A stretch of DNA of 64,000 bases from Bauldia sp965232525 (GCF_965232525.1 NZ_OZ246980.1:930001-994000), one strand, 5' to 3'. Counted from the first letter of the stretch, positions 8,926-20,009 are shown. Notes: a model not told the origin generated them from the letters alone. Program-made: numbers and translations.

Positions 8926-9527
8926 CGTGACCCTCGCGTCATAGCCTTGAGCCGGAGGTGCTGGAGCAGGATGACCGTCTTGGCATCGCGGATCGTGCCA
9001 TCGGCGATCATGCCCATCGCATGGTCGAGCGACACTTCCAGGACTTCGATGTCCTCGCCCTCTTCCTGCGCGCCGCCGCCGTCCGACACCCGATCCGCAG
9101 GGCTGTATCGGGCGACGAAAAGCGCCAGCCGCTCGCTGACGCTGCCCGGGCTCATGAACACGTCGAGCGCCATGGTAATATCGCTCAGGTCATAGCCGAG
9201 TTCCTCGCGCGCCTCGCGGCGGATGGCTGCTTCCGGGTCAAGGTCGTCGAGCAACCCGGCACAGACCTCGATCAACCAGCCCGGCGGCGCCTTCAGGAAC
9301 ACCGGCATCCGGAACTGGCGCACCAGGAGGACCGTGCCCCGGTCAGGATCGTAGGGAAGGATCGCGGCCCCATCGCCGCGATCGTAAACCTGGCGGATCA
9401 GCGTCTCGCGGGCACCGTCGCTGCGGCGATAATCGATCGTGTATTTGGTGAGGGTCGCCCAGTCGTCGGCAAGAACCTCCGCGTTCACAACGCGGACGGC
9501 CGGCTCCTCGTCGGCGTTTTCGCTCAC
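8922..9527 (-). CDS. Nudix hydrolase, NudK-like (sugar-nucleotide pyrophosphatase)
   Basis: From GTG at 9527 this is a 201-residue protein. The Nudix box ends REAREELGY and starts AGLLDD, the same variant spacing as in the GDP-mannose pyrophosphatase NudK, so hydrolysis of GDP-mannose or a related nucleotide sugar is the best guess. An upstream in-frame ATG at 9593 would overlap the previous gene by 70 bases. The GTG instead gives a 4-base GTGA overlap with the stop of the YbdK-type gene, matching the coupling seen at its own 3' end. Confidence 0.82.
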   Translation of the reverse strand: MSENADEEPAVRVVNAEVLADDWATLTKYTIDYRRSDGARETLIRQVYDRGDGAAILPYDPDRGTVLLVRQFRMPVFLKAPPGWLIEVCAGLLDDLDPEAAIRREAREELGYDLSDITMALDVFMSPGSVSERLALFVARYSPADRVSDGGGAQEEGEDIEVLEVSLDHAMGMIADGTIRDAKTVILLQHLRLKAMTRGSR

Positions 9528-10723
9528 GAAGCCTTCCCCGCGACCTCGGTTTGCTTCGCGATGGGCGGAGTGACCGGCTGCTCCACGTCGCATCCGACGA
9601 GGCTTTCCTCGATCAGGTGATCGACGACGGCTCTCAGCGCCGCGTCATGGGATTCGCCGGCGGTGACGGCCTTGTCGAACACGACGATCTGACGATCCGC
9701 GGACGTACCCTCGATTGCGATTTGCCGGATTCGCGCGACCTCCGCGCGACAGCCGAAGAAGTCAGCGTCTTCCTCGACCAGCGCGATCAACTCGTCGGCG
9801 AGGTCCGCGAATGGTATCGCGGCTCCCTTGCCAAAATCGATCATCGATTGCGTTGTCCCGAACCGTTGAGCCAGCCAGCGGTTCTCGTTGACGAGAAACG
9901 AGGAATAGTCGCGCCACCGCTGGTTCTCGCGCCGCAGCCGGTAGAGCATCCGTGCGACACATCGATAGAGCGCCGCGATCGCCACCGTGTCGTCAAGCCG
10001 CGGGCACATGTCGGTGATCCGCATCTCGATGGTCGGGAATCGCGCCGACGGCCGGAGATCCCACCAGATCTTGGTGCCGTCCTCGATCTCGCCCGCATTG
10101 ATCAGCACATCGACCGTGCGATGAAACTCGTCCGGGCTGGCGAACTTGGGCGGCAGCCCGGTCCGCGGCACCTCGTTCCACACGGCAAGCCGATAGGAGT
10201 GCAGCCCCGTGTTGTCGCCCCGCCAGAATGGCGACGACGTCGAGAGCGCCAGCATGTGCGGCAGGAAGTATGGCAGTTGGTTGAAGATATCGAACCGCAG
10301 CGGTTCGTTTTCGATGCCAACGTGGACGTGCATGCCGGAAATCAGCAGCCGCCGGGCCACGACCTGCAGGTCGCGGGCGATCTCGTTGTAGCGCTCCTTG
10401 TCGGTGTTACGCTGGGTGCTCCAATCGGCGAAGGGGTGGGTTGAGGCCGCGATCGGCGCAAGCCCGAACCTGGCAGCGCACGCAGCGACTCCCGATCGCA
10501 ACCGGGCAAGCTCGGCACGCGCTTCGGCGATCGTTCCGCAGACCACTGTCTCGGTCTCGACCTGGCAGCGCATGAACTCGGACGTCACCTGGGAGCCGAG
10601 CGTGTCATGCAGCGCGTCGGCGAGCTCCGGCGGCGGGTCGGCAGCGAGGTCGCGGGTCTCAAGATCGACCAGCAGATACTCTTCCTCGATGCCGATGGTG
10701 AAGGAAGGTTCTTGTGTCGTCAT
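9524..10723 (-). CDS. YbdK-type carboxylate-amine ligase (glutamate-cysteine ligase 2 family)
   Basis: This 399-residue enzyme has the GCS2 N-terminus TIGIEEEYLLVD with acidic metal/ATP residues, GMHVHVGIE in the middle, and the arginine-rich substrate segment around MRITDMCPR. E. coli YbdK has weak glutamate-cysteine ligase activity, but the true substrate in most bacteria is not known. It is the first gene of a leftward operon with the Nudix and esterase genes, joined by 4-base overlaps. The set suggests handling of an amide- or ester-linked small metabolite, which is inference. Confidence 0.88.
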   Translation of the reverse strand: MTTQEPSFTIGIEEEYLLVDLETRDLAADPPPELADALHDTLGSQVTSEFMRCQVETETVVCGTIAEARAELARLRSGVAACAARFGLAPIAASTHPFADWSTQRNTDKERYNEIARDLQVVARRLLISGMHVHVGIENEPLRFDIFNQLPYFLPHMLALSTSSPFWRGDNTGLHSYRLAVWNEVPRTGLPPKFASPDEFHRTVDVLINAGEIEDGTKIWWDLRPSARFPTIEMRITDMCPRLDDTVAIAALYRCVARMLYRLRRENQRWRDYSSFLVNENRWLAQRFGTTQSMIDFGKGAAIPFADLADELIALVEEDADFFGCRAEVARIRQIAIEGTSADRQIVVFDKAVTAGESHDAALRAVVDHLIEESLVGCDVEQPVTPPIAKQTEVAGKAS

Positions 10724-10879
10724 CGCCCCACGGTGTCAGAAAACCGAGACAACGCCAATGCCCCCTGTCATGGAAGGCGAGAGCCCGGGGACGCGACGCA
10801 AGGCGGGTGGTGGTGATTGCGCATGAAAAGGCCCCTGCCTAAGGTGGCGCAATCGACGGATTTGCTCGGGAGTGTTGTC

Positions 10880-11869
10880 ATGCGCATCACCGGTGTCCTC
10901 GCAGCCGCGGCCGTCGCACTGACCAGCGCGTCACCGCTTGCCGCACATGGCAACGACGACGCGCTCGCCGCTTTCGCCGCATTATTCGAGGAAAGTGCAA
11001 TCGTATCCGGGCCGGAATTGGTCGATTGCAGACTTTCCGGCGGCGCGGTCACCGTCTGCTACAAGATCACGGTCGTCCCGGGGGAAACCGTCAAAGCTGG
11101 CCCCTGGTGCCCGCGCACGATCACCGACGGTCCGGAGGTCAGCGGCATCTGGTTCGATGACGGCAAGGTCTACAATGCCGACGGCGCCTTTGTCGCCAAC
11201 CTCCCGGAGTTCTACGGCGATCCGACCTGGCAGCTCCACGACCCCGCCACCGGCCACGTATTCGTCACCGACAACCAGATCGCCTGCGAGGCGGCGGCGC
11301 GGCCGGACGTCGATCCCGCCTACCGGAACCACTGTGTCGAGTGTCTGACATCATACATCGACCCCGGGCTCACCCGCACCTACATCGTCCCAATCGCCCC
11401 AGTCGAAGCCGGCGAACCGCAAAGACTTGGCGAGGCAGGCGGCGCGGGCCTAGCCTTCGACGGTATCATGCTTGGCCCACCGGCGCCGGTCGAAGCTATC
11501 CTCGGTAGCCACACGCTTGCGCCGTTCGACGACTGTGGCGGGCACGTAAACCCGCATGTCGGATACCACTATCACGCCGTCACCGATTGCCAGATACAGA
11601 TCGCCGCGCCGAACGCCCACGCGCCGCTGATCGGCATCGCGCTGGACGGCGTCAGCATCTATGGGCAGCTCAACGCGGACGGATCGACCCCTGAGCGGCT
11701 GGACGTCTGCCGCGGCCATACATCAGAGGCGCTTGGCTACCACTATCACGTGTCGGGACCCGGCGATAATCAGATCATCGGTTGCCACAGCCACCAGATC
11801 GGCTGTGTCTCCGACGACCCCGATCGGCCCTGCGACGCGACGCAAAGGCGCCCGCCACCGCCGCGGTGA
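10880..11869 (+). CDS. Secreted YHYH-domain protein
   Basis: From ATG at 10880 (CGGGAG upstream) the 329-residue product begins with a signal peptide (MRITGVLAAAAVALTSASPLAA). It carries two YHYH motifs, VGYHYHAVTD and LGYHYHVSGP, about 55 residues apart in the C-terminal half, which define the YHYH family. An alternative start at 10817 would bury the signal peptide, so I prefer 10880. Several cysteines point to a periplasmic, disulfide-bonded protein. The His/Tyr repeats suggest metal binding, but no reaction is established. Confidence 0.78.
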   Translation: MRITGVLAAAAVALTSASPLAAHGNDDALAAFAALFEESAIVSGPELVDCRLSGGAVTVCYKITVVPGETVKAGPWCPRTITDGPEVSGIWFDDGKVYNADGAFVANLPEFYGDPTWQLHDPATGHVFVTDNQIACEAAARPDVDPAYRNHCVECLTSYIDPGLTRTYIVPIAPVEAGEPQRLGEAGGAGLAFDGIMLGPPAPVEAILGSHTLAPFDDCGGHVNPHVGYHYHAVTDCQIQIAAPNAHAPLIGIALDGVSIYGQLNADGSTPERLDVCRGHTSEALGYHYHVSGPGDNQIIGCHSHQIGCVSDDPDRPCDATQRRPPPPR

Positions 11870-11891
11870 GCGCGCCGACGACCTCAACGGA

Positions 11892-13064
11892 TTAACCGTC
11901 GCCTGGAAACTGAAAGCGGGCGAACCGATCGAGCGCGGCTTCGATCGTCGCCTTATGGGTCTTCGCTCGGCCGATGCCGACCCAGTGCCATGCCTGGATC
12001 AAGAGCTTGCCGTCCTGGCGGTCGGCCTTGAGGTCGATGGCGGCGACAATCTCGTCGCCGACCAGCACCGGCAGCGTGAAGTAGCCGAGTTTGCGCTTCG
12101 CGCGCGGCACATAGGCCTCGAACAGATGATCGTAGCCAAACAGGGCGGCCGTGCGTTTGCGCTGGATGGTCATCGGATCGAACGGCGACAGGATGTGGGT
12201 GAGGGCGGGCGGGGCCACCGTCCGGTCCAGCGTTTCGGTTCGCGCCCAGTGCGGCGCGTCAACGCCGTCGATTGCGACGGGCACCATCCGCTTGGCGCGC
12301 ACGTCCTTGTCGATCAGGGCCTTGACCGCGGCTTTGGCGGGGGCGTTGAGGTGGCAGATCGAGTCGAGGCTGACGATCCCCTGCGACCGCAGGGCGCGAT
12401 CGAGAACGTAACGATGAACCTGAGTCGCCGTCGCCGGCTTCGGCAGCTTGTCCCAGCCGAAATGCCGCTCGGTGAGCTCGTAGGTTTTCAGCATCCCGTC
12501 GCGGCGCGCGATGGTCAGCCGTCCGTTGTGAAAGCCGGCCTGCAGGGCGCGTTTCGAGGGTTTGCGCGACGCCCAGGGGTGGTTCTTGTCGACCAGGACA
12601 TCGTCCTTGATGTCGGAGATGGTCAAAGCCCCCTCGTCACGGACCCGGCGCAGCACCTTGCGCAGATCCTTGGCCTCGACCGACCAGCGCGTCGGCGATC
12701 GGCGTTGCGCCTTCATGTCCGCGACGAAGAAGCGGATGTCGCGAACCGGCACGTAGCTCAGCGCGTGGGTCCAGTACTCGAACACGGTTCTGGTGTCCGA
12801 CTGGGCGGTCGCCAGATCGGCACGACGATAGGCGGGAATGCGGGTGTGAAGGATATGGTGATGGCAGCGTTCGATCACATTGATGGTATCGATCTGTACA
12901 TAGCCGAGATGTTCGACCGCCCGGGTCACCGCATCGACACCGGTGCCGAACGGTTCGGGTTCGTTCAACCGCTGCGCATCAATCCAGATCGCCCGCGCCT
13001 GAGGCCGGGATATCTCTACCGGAGCCGGGGCAATCCGGCGGCGGGACTTGGCGGATGTGATCAC
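11892..13064 (-). CDS. YcaQ/AlkZ-like winged-helix DNA glycosylase
   Basis: This 390-residue protein is of the HTH_42 family, which includes E. coli YcaQ (unhooks interstrand crosslinks) and Streptomyces AlkZ (removes azinomycin adducts). The catalytic QxD motif is intact as Q57-I-D59 within VQIDTINVIERCHHHILHTR. Other family segments are the DPM..RKR region and GYDHLFEAYVPRAKRK. It probably contains three tandem winged helices. The role is inferred to be removal of bulky alkyl or crosslink lesions. It stands alone, converging with the YHYH gene. Confidence 0.86.
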   Translation of the reverse strand: MITSAKSRRRIAPAPVEISRPQARAIWIDAQRLNEPEPFGTGVDAVTRAVEHLGYVQIDTINVIERCHHHILHTRIPAYRRADLATAQSDTRTVFEYWTHALSYVPVRDIRFFVADMKAQRRSPTRWSVEAKDLRKVLRRVRDEGALTISDIKDDVLVDKNHPWASRKPSKRALQAGFHNGRLTIARRDGMLKTYELTERHFGWDKLPKPATATQVHRYVLDRALRSQGIVSLDSICHLNAPAKAAVKALIDKDVRAKRMVPVAIDGVDAPHWARTETLDRTVAPPALTHILSPFDPMTIQRKRTAALFGYDHLFEAYVPRAKRKLGYFTLPVLVGDEIVAAIDLKADRQDGKLLIQAWHWVGIGRAKTHKATIEAALDRFARFQFPGDG

Positions 13065-13181
13065 GGGCGGTGGATTGGCGATGATGGCGATTCAGGACAC
13101 AAACGCCAAGCCTAGCACGCGGACGACGGCCGTGGTTGGCCGCTACTGACGCCGACTGCCACCGGCGAGGCTTGCCCGCCC

Positions 13182-15620
<2,439 letters not shown>

Positions 15621-15781
15621 AGATTTACGATCGGCTCAAGGACCGGTGCGGATACTCGGACGGTGCTTACCATCCCGGTCCGGAGGGTCTCTCCGACGGC
15701 ATCCGTTTTGGATCAGAATCATGCCAATTTATATAGCACCTGGGGGCGTGGATTTCGCCCCTTTGGCAAGAATTTCCATGT

Positions 15782-15802
15782 TTTTTGTGCAATGCACAAA
15801 AA
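15782..15802. promoter_or_regulatory. Perfect 10-base palindrome in the recF-gyrB gap
   Basis: TTTTTGTGCA-A-TGCACAAAAA is a perfect inverted repeat with 10-base arms around a single base. It lies 45 bases downstream of recF and 160 bases upstream of the gyrB start. The T-run precedes the stem on both strands, so it is not an intrinsic terminator. A TATATA sequence at 15730-15735 could be the gyrB -10. An operator or a DNA-topology-sensitive site is the likely role. Confidence 0.5.
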
Positions 15803-15846
15803 CACTGATTTTTTCTGCGAAATCAATCAGATGTCGCCGGAAGCGG

Positions 15847-17028
15847 TTACGGTTCGATCAAGGTCACGGTCGCGTCGCGGGCCGCGAAGTGCTGGGCCTG
15901 CTCGCCGAGGGGGGCGAAGACCGACGCATCGGTGCCGGTGATGAACGCCTGGCAGCCGAGACCAACAAGCAGATTGAACAACGTCGCGCGACGGGCCTCG
16001 TCGAGGTGGGCGGCGATCTCGTCGAGGAGTACCAGCGGTGTCTGGCCGGTGAGGCGGGTCACCAACCGCGCCTGGGCGAGCACCAACCCGACCAGAAGCG
16101 CCTTCTGCTCACCGGTGGAACACAGGGCCGCCGCCATGTCCTTCCGTCCGTGACGGACCAGGAGATCGGAGCGATGCGGGCCGGCAAGCGTCCGCCCCGC
16201 GGCGGCATCGCGCCGTCGCTCTTCCCGAAGTTGGCGACGATAGTCCTCCTCAACCGTGCTGGCCGGCTCGGATTCGAGTGCCGACTCCAGCGTCCCGTTG
16301 AGGGTAACCACGGCCGTCGGAAATGGAGATGGTGTATCGCCAGTTAGGTCCAGGCTCGATTCCGTCAGGCCCGCCCATTCGCGGCGCGCCGCCGCAATCG
16401 CCACGCCGAGCTCAGCCATCTCTGCCTCGATCGCATCCAGCCAGCTCTGGTCGGGGGACGGCTCGCCAAGCAGGCGATTGCGACCACGCATCGCCCGTTC
16501 GAATGCGTTGGAGCGCGTGCCGTGGCCGGTGTCGATAGCAAGCACCGCACGATCCAGAAACCGGCGTCGGTCGCCCGGCGAGCCGGTGAACAGCCCATCC
16601 ATCGCCGGCGTCAGCCACACCACCCTGAGATGGTCGAGCAATGCCGACGACGACCCGACCGCCACGTGATTGACGTGCACCCGCCGGCGCGTTTCCGGTC
16701 CCGAATGTCCGGCGATCACACCGGTACCGAGCGCGACGCTGCCGTCACGATTGTCGAGGTCCACCGCGACCGCCCAGGTCCCGGTGCCGCCATGGCGGGC
16801 CATGTCCTCCAGCCGGGCGCCGCGGATCCCGCGTCCGGGCGAGAGCAACGATACCGCCTCGAGCAGGTTGGTCTTGCCGGCCCCGTTCGGCCCGGCAAGC
16901 ACCACCGAGCGCCGATCGAGCATAAGGCCGAGGCTTGGATAGTTTCGGAAGTCGGTCAGCTTCAGCGACGTGACCGCCGTGGTCGTCGCTCTATTCGCCG
17001 GCGCCTGTTGGGGAATCGCTTCTGACAC
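15847..17028 (-). CDS. recF: DNA replication and repair protein RecF
   Basis: This SMC-like ATPase loads RecA at gaps with RecO and RecR. Walker A is GPNGAGKT (about residues 46-53) and the C-terminal signature and Walker B are LVLLDEIAAHLD. I chose GTG at 17028, giving 393 residues. The ATG at 17148 adds 40 residues that look unlike RecF and would overlap the promoter of the divergent small transcript. The GTG has no strong ribosome binding site, so the exact start is uncertain. The family motif LKLTDFRNYPSL begins at residue 22. It is upstream of gyrB. Confidence 0.95.
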   Translation of the reverse strand: MSEAIPQQAPANRATTTAVTSLKLTDFRNYPSLGLMLDRRSVVLAGPNGAGKTNLLEAVSLLSPGRGIRGARLEDMARHGGTGTWAVAVDLDNRDGSVALGTGVIAGHSGPETRRRVHVNHVAVGSSSALLDHLRVVWLTPAMDGLFTGSPGDRRRFLDRAVLAIDTGHGTRSNAFERAMRGRNRLLGEPSPDQSWLDAIEAEMAELGVAIAAARREWAGLTESSLDLTGDTPSPFPTAVVTLNGTLESALESEPASTVEEDYRRQLREERRRDAAAGRTLAGPHRSDLLVRHGRKDMAAALCSTGEQKALLVGLVLAQARLVTRLTGQTPLVLLDEIAAHLDEARRATLFNLLVGLGCQAFITGTDASVFAPLGEQAQHFAARDATVTLIEP

Positions 17029-17113
17029 GCCGCGTGTTATAGCGCGAAACCGATGGCGCACCTTAGTCGGCCGCCAGTACCTCCAGGCCAAATTTCCGCT
17101 GTCATCAGAAGAC

Positions 17114-17142
17114 TTGAACCGACTCAATGCCCGGTCCATATT
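17114..17142 (+). promoter_or_regulatory. Promoter of a small transcription unit
   Basis: TTGAAC (17114-17119), a 17-base spacer and CATATT (17137-17142) make a reasonable sigma-70-type promoter. Transcription would start near 17149, about 14 bases before the extended Shine-Dalgarno of the 25-codon ORF. The position fits the downstream ORF and terminator into a transcript of about 190 bases. Predicted from sequence only. Confidence 0.5.
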
Positions 17143-17162
17143 GGGCATCCCATTAACAACTG

Positions 17163-17178
17163 AAAGGAGGTGATCCAG
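17163..17178 (+). promoter_or_regulatory. Ribosome binding site fully complementary to the 16S rRNA 3' end
   Basis: The 16 bases AAAGGAGGTGATCCAG are the exact reverse complement of the conserved bacterial 16S 3' terminus (CTGGATCACCTCCTTT). The AGGAGG core ends 7 bases before the GTG at 17178, an ideal spacing. Natural genes normally use 4-8 bases of this pairing. The flanks do not match 16S rRNA, so it is not an rRNA fragment. Confidence 0.75.
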
Positions 17179-17255
17179 TGTCTCATTGTCAAACGCCGCG
17201 TGTGGCGGTGGTCTCGACCTGGAATCGCGCTTCTTGCGAGGTGCGCGCCTCCTGA
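17178..17255 (+). CDS. 25-residue small protein or leader peptide
   Basis: GTG at 17178 opens 25 codons ending in TGA at 17253. The peptide begins MSHCQTPRVAVVSTWNRAS and ends CEVRAS, with two cysteines and no signal peptide or membrane segment. Support for translation is the 16-base Shine-Dalgarno, the promoter upstream and the terminator 50 bases downstream. The next gene on this strand is a tRNA more than 1 kb away, so it is not an ordinary leader of a biosynthetic operon. An imperfect hairpin around 17274-17298 lies between stop and terminator. Function unknown; a dual-function RNA or a conserved micro-protein are the options. Confidence 0.65.
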   Translation: MSHCQTPRVAVVSTWNRASCEVRAS

Positions 17256-17303
17256 GTTTGGGGCCAGAGTTTCGCTCACACCGCTATCCGCGGTGAGACA
17301 ATG

Positions 17304-17341
17304 GAAGGGCCGTCCGATCGGGCGGCCCTTCGATTTTTTTT
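17304..17341 (+). terminator. Intrinsic terminator of the small transcript
   Basis: A 9-base perfect stem GAAGGGCCG (17304-17312) / CGGCCCTTC (17323-17331), extendable inward through a G-T pair, is followed by A and eight T residues (17334-17341). The T-run lies on the plus strand side only, so it ends the rightward small transcript, not the leftward epimerase-like gene. Confidence 0.88.
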
Positions 17342-17358
17342 AAGACCGCGCCACCGGC

Positions 17359-18300
17359 TTATCGTTGGCGACGCGCCTGCCACCAGGCAACCGTGGCTGG
17401 AATCGATGTCTCCAGCGGCGTCGGTTTGAAGCCAAAAGCGGCCTCGAACTTCGATCCGTCGACGATGAACGGCTGGGTGAACTGATAAAGCATCTCGTTG
17501 ACCTCCCGGATCGTCCGGTCGAAGACGCCGAGAACCTTGAGTAGCCATTGTGGCGCGACCTCAACGGGGGTCTCGCGACCGAGAACCGTGCCGATCATCC
17601 GGATCATGTCGTCCATGGATTGGGCAGGGGCGTTGGGGATATGCCAGACCTGACCGAGCGCCATCGGGTCGGTGCCAAGGGTCGCCAGCACCCGCGCCGC
17701 GTCCGGTGCATAGGTCATGCTATGCGGCTGACTCGCATCGCCGAGGACCCGCGCAGGCTTTCCCGCCAGCGCCCGACCGATGACCTGATCGCCAAGCGGC
17801 GATTGCCAGGTCGCGCCAGGGCCGAAATAGTCGGATGAGCGCGCCGTCGCCACGGCGAGGTCGCCGGCTGCGGACAGGGCCGCCAGTTCTTCGGCCATCT
17901 TCGTCCGCACCTGGCCTTTGCGCGAACACGGCGCAAGCGGATGTTCCTCGGTCAGCACCGTCCCGTCGGGACTGCCATACATGTAGACGTTTTCGAACGA
18001 GACATAGCGCGCGTCATTGGCTTGCGTCGCGGTCACCAGCGATCGCTGCAAGGGAGGAAACAACTCCGCCCAACGCCAATACGGCACGCCGAGGCACTGG
18101 TAAACGGCCGATGCATCCCGCGTGACCCGCTTGGCGAAAGCGGGATCGGACGCATCGCCGCGGGCCTGGTCGGCGCCCTCAGGTAGGTCAGCGACCGCCG
18201 AGCGGCTGACCACCCGCACCGGAAGACCGCGGGACGTCAGCTCCCTGGCGAGGGCGCGTCCGATCGGTCCCGCACCGAACACCACATGCGCTCCGGCCAT
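17359..18300 (-). CDS. NAD(P)-dependent epimerase/dehydratase-family protein
   Basis: This is an extended-SDR, Rossmann-fold protein of about 313 residues. The nucleotide motif is VFGAGPIGRALA at the N-terminus, with SFENVYMYG where the catalytic Ser/Tyr region is expected. The usual YxxxK is not obvious, so it may be an atypical reductase or an NmrA-like sensor. I prefer the ATG at 18300, which has GGAG 9 bases upstream, over the ATG at 18315. It is monocistronic and converges with the small transcript. The substrate is unknown. Confidence 0.78.
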   Translation of the reverse strand: MAGAHVVFGAGPIGRALARELTSRGLPVRVVSRSAVADLPEGADQARGDASDPAFAKRVTRDASAVYQCLGVPYWRWAELFPPLQRSLVTATQANDARYVSFENVYMYGSPDGTVLTEEHPLAPCSRKGQVRTKMAEELAALSAAGDLAVATARSSDYFGPGATWQSPLGDQVIGRALAGKPARVLGDASQPHSMTYAPDAARVLATLGTDPMALGQVWHIPNAPAQSMDDMIRMIGTVLGRETPVEVAPQWLLKVLGVFDRTIREVNEMLYQFTQPFIVDGSKFEAAFGFKPTPLETSIPATVAWWQARRQR

Positions 18301-18536
18301 ACCCGACATCTCCATGAATGCGACGGTGATTGACCTAGGATGCTTCGATCGCGTGGGCCTTGATCCAGTTCAAGTTGGGTCTGCAGACCACTCGCGCCCC
18401 GCAGCGCCGGAGCCTCGGTTGTCGCAGCACACGAACCGCGAGACCCATGAATCCGCGCGACACCCGTTGTCTTGGCTCACGCCGATGATCTAGTCTGCCG
18501 CCGGAAGACGCGATCCGGATCGGCCCGGCGCGTTCC

Positions 18537-18611
18537 GCGGGTGTAGTTCAGTGGTAGAACGACAGCTTCCCAAGCTGTATGTCGTGGGTTCGATTCCCAT
18601 CACCCGCTCCA
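18537..18611 (+). tRNA. tRNA-Gly (anticodon CCC)
   Basis: A complete 75-base cloverleaf: acceptor GCGGGTG pairs with CACCCGC, D arm GTTC/GAAC, anticodon stem ACAGC/GCTGT around loop TTCCCAA (anticodon CCC, reads GGG), T arm with TTCGATT loop, and an encoded CCA end. It lies in the gap between the epimerase-like gene and the unrecognised exported protein. Confidence 0.96.
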
Positions 18612-18667
18612 ATCGCCTGGTTTCGGCAGCAAAGGACATCGGCCTCTGGGCCCTCGGCTGACAACGG

Positions 18668-20002
18668 ATGAGTGATTTCAGAAAAACCGGCGGCGCATTT
18701 CGACTGCTCGGCGTTCTCACGATCGCTGCAATTGTGGTCGTCGCCGGCGGTGATCCGTCTTTCAGCAATAAGGCAGAAATCGATCCCAACGCGTTAGGCA
18801 TCGCGTCTCAGACACACTGCGGTGAAAAGCAGGTCCGTTTTCGGATTACGCCGGATTCGCCGAAACGGGTTGTCTTCGATGCCGATCGGCTGACGCGCTA
18901 CCACCGGCTGTGTTTGTCCGTGCTGATCGAAGCGGGCCGCGACCAGACAAGCGATGCCCCGATACACGATCTGATCTATCATCAACTTCTGCACAAACTC
19001 GCGCATAAATCGGCGCGGTTCTACAAGGGTCCCGATGGCGAAGGCGTCCGCCTGCGCGACATTGCCGACAGCCGCGAACAGCTCGACCTCTCCCGGTTCG
19101 ATCGGATCGTCTTCACCAACAAAGAAGGCGCGCCGCACAACTCCATGGCGCAGGCCAAGTTCAGTCGGCTGCTCCTGCAAAACGCTGCCTACGAACTCGA
19201 ACGGACCGACCCCGATTCCGATCGTGCCCGGACGTTGCTCGCGCTCAGTCTGGCCATCTACCGGCCCGTCCTCGAACCGATTGAGAATGGCGGTCTCAGA
19301 AATCGCGCGCCCTGCGATCTCCGGCCGGAGCGCCAATGCTCGTGGTTCCATGCGGTGACGAGCCGAACCCGCGCGGATGCTCCGCTCGCCGGCGGAACTC
19401 TGAACAAGCAGTTGATCGTCATCAACGATCTGTTCGCTGCCGCAGCCTTGCTCGATGAAATATCCGGCCACGAAGGCTTCGACTATGCCGACAAAGCTAC
19501 CGAATTCCGCCAGGCGGCGACCGAAGGGTACAACCAGCTCAGCCTTTCCACCGGGAATACGGAATCCGGCAAGCCACCCAACCTGGTGGACTACATTCCG
19601 CGTGATTCCGACGGCGCCTTGGTTTCGGAGAGCTGGGTCTACTATGCCGTCAATCCGGTCAAACAGACGGCCTATTTCCTCAAAGCAGCACCCTATAAGA
19701 ACTGCCGCTATCACATCATCAACCTGGAAGCCCTCTATCGAACCTTGAGCGTTTTTGGCGACGCCGTGGATCCCGAGGTCGCGCGCGTCCCACACCCGGA
19801 GCTCGGTACCTCGGCGATCAGTTTTTATCTCGAAACCTACAAGTCGAAGCTCGACGACAGTCTCTATCGCGACTCGCCGAGCTCCGGCGACGGCAACTTC
19901 ACCGGTTGTCTCGACGGAGACAGGCCGCTCAGCGACGAAGCGCTCGCGTTCCTGACAGAATTCGCGACCGGTTCAGCCAACGAACCGGCCGATCCGTCCT
20001 AA
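18668..20002 (+). CDS. Unrecognised exported or membrane-anchored protein (444 aa)
   Basis: I do not recognise the family. A single hydrophobic stretch at residues 14-28 (LLGVLTIAAIVVVAG) suggests a signal anchor, leaving a roughly 415-residue periplasmic part that is mostly helical. Later segments include GGTLNKQLIVINDLFAAAAL, WVYYAV and CRYHIINLEALYRT. This pattern of paired helices and aromatic residues recalls alpha/alpha-toroid polysaccharide enzymes such as C5-epimerases or lyases, but that is only an impression. The next genes are two sulfotransferases, which would fit modification of a surface polysaccharide. Confidence 0.7.
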   Translation: MSDFRKTGGAFRLLGVLTIAAIVVVAGGDPSFSNKAEIDPNALGIASQTHCGEKQVRFRITPDSPKRVVFDADRLTRYHRLCLSVLIEAGRDQTSDAPIHDLIYHQLLHKLAHKSARFYKGPDGEGVRLRDIADSREQLDLSRFDRIVFTNKEGAPHNSMAQAKFSRLLLQNAAYELERTDPDSDRARTLLALSLAIYRPVLEPIENGGLRNRAPCDLRPERQCSWFHAVTSRTRADAPLAGGTLNKQLIVINDLFAAAALLDEISGHEGFDYADKATEFRQAATEGYNQLSLSTGNTESGKPPNLVDYIPRDSDGALVSESWVYYAVNPVKQTAYFLKAAPYKNCRYHIINLEALYRTLSVFGDAVDPEVARVPHPELGTSAISFYLETYKSKLDDSLYRDSPSSGDGNFTGCLDGDRPLSDEALAFLTEFATGSANEPADPS

Positions 20003-20009
20003 TCCGCCG

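Noticed and set aside
11661..13115. Long 484-codon frame opposite the YcaQ-like gene
   Set aside because: It is the antisense shadow of a gene with intact QxD and family motifs, and it also overlaps the YHYH gene end.
15782..15802. Intrinsic terminator after recF
   Set aside because: On each strand the T-run lies before the stem, not after it, so it would not terminate.
17163..17178. Fragment of a 16S rRNA gene in antisense
   Set aside because: Only 16 bases match the 16S 3' end; the flanks do not, and the segment is placed exactly as a Shine-Dalgarno before an ORF.
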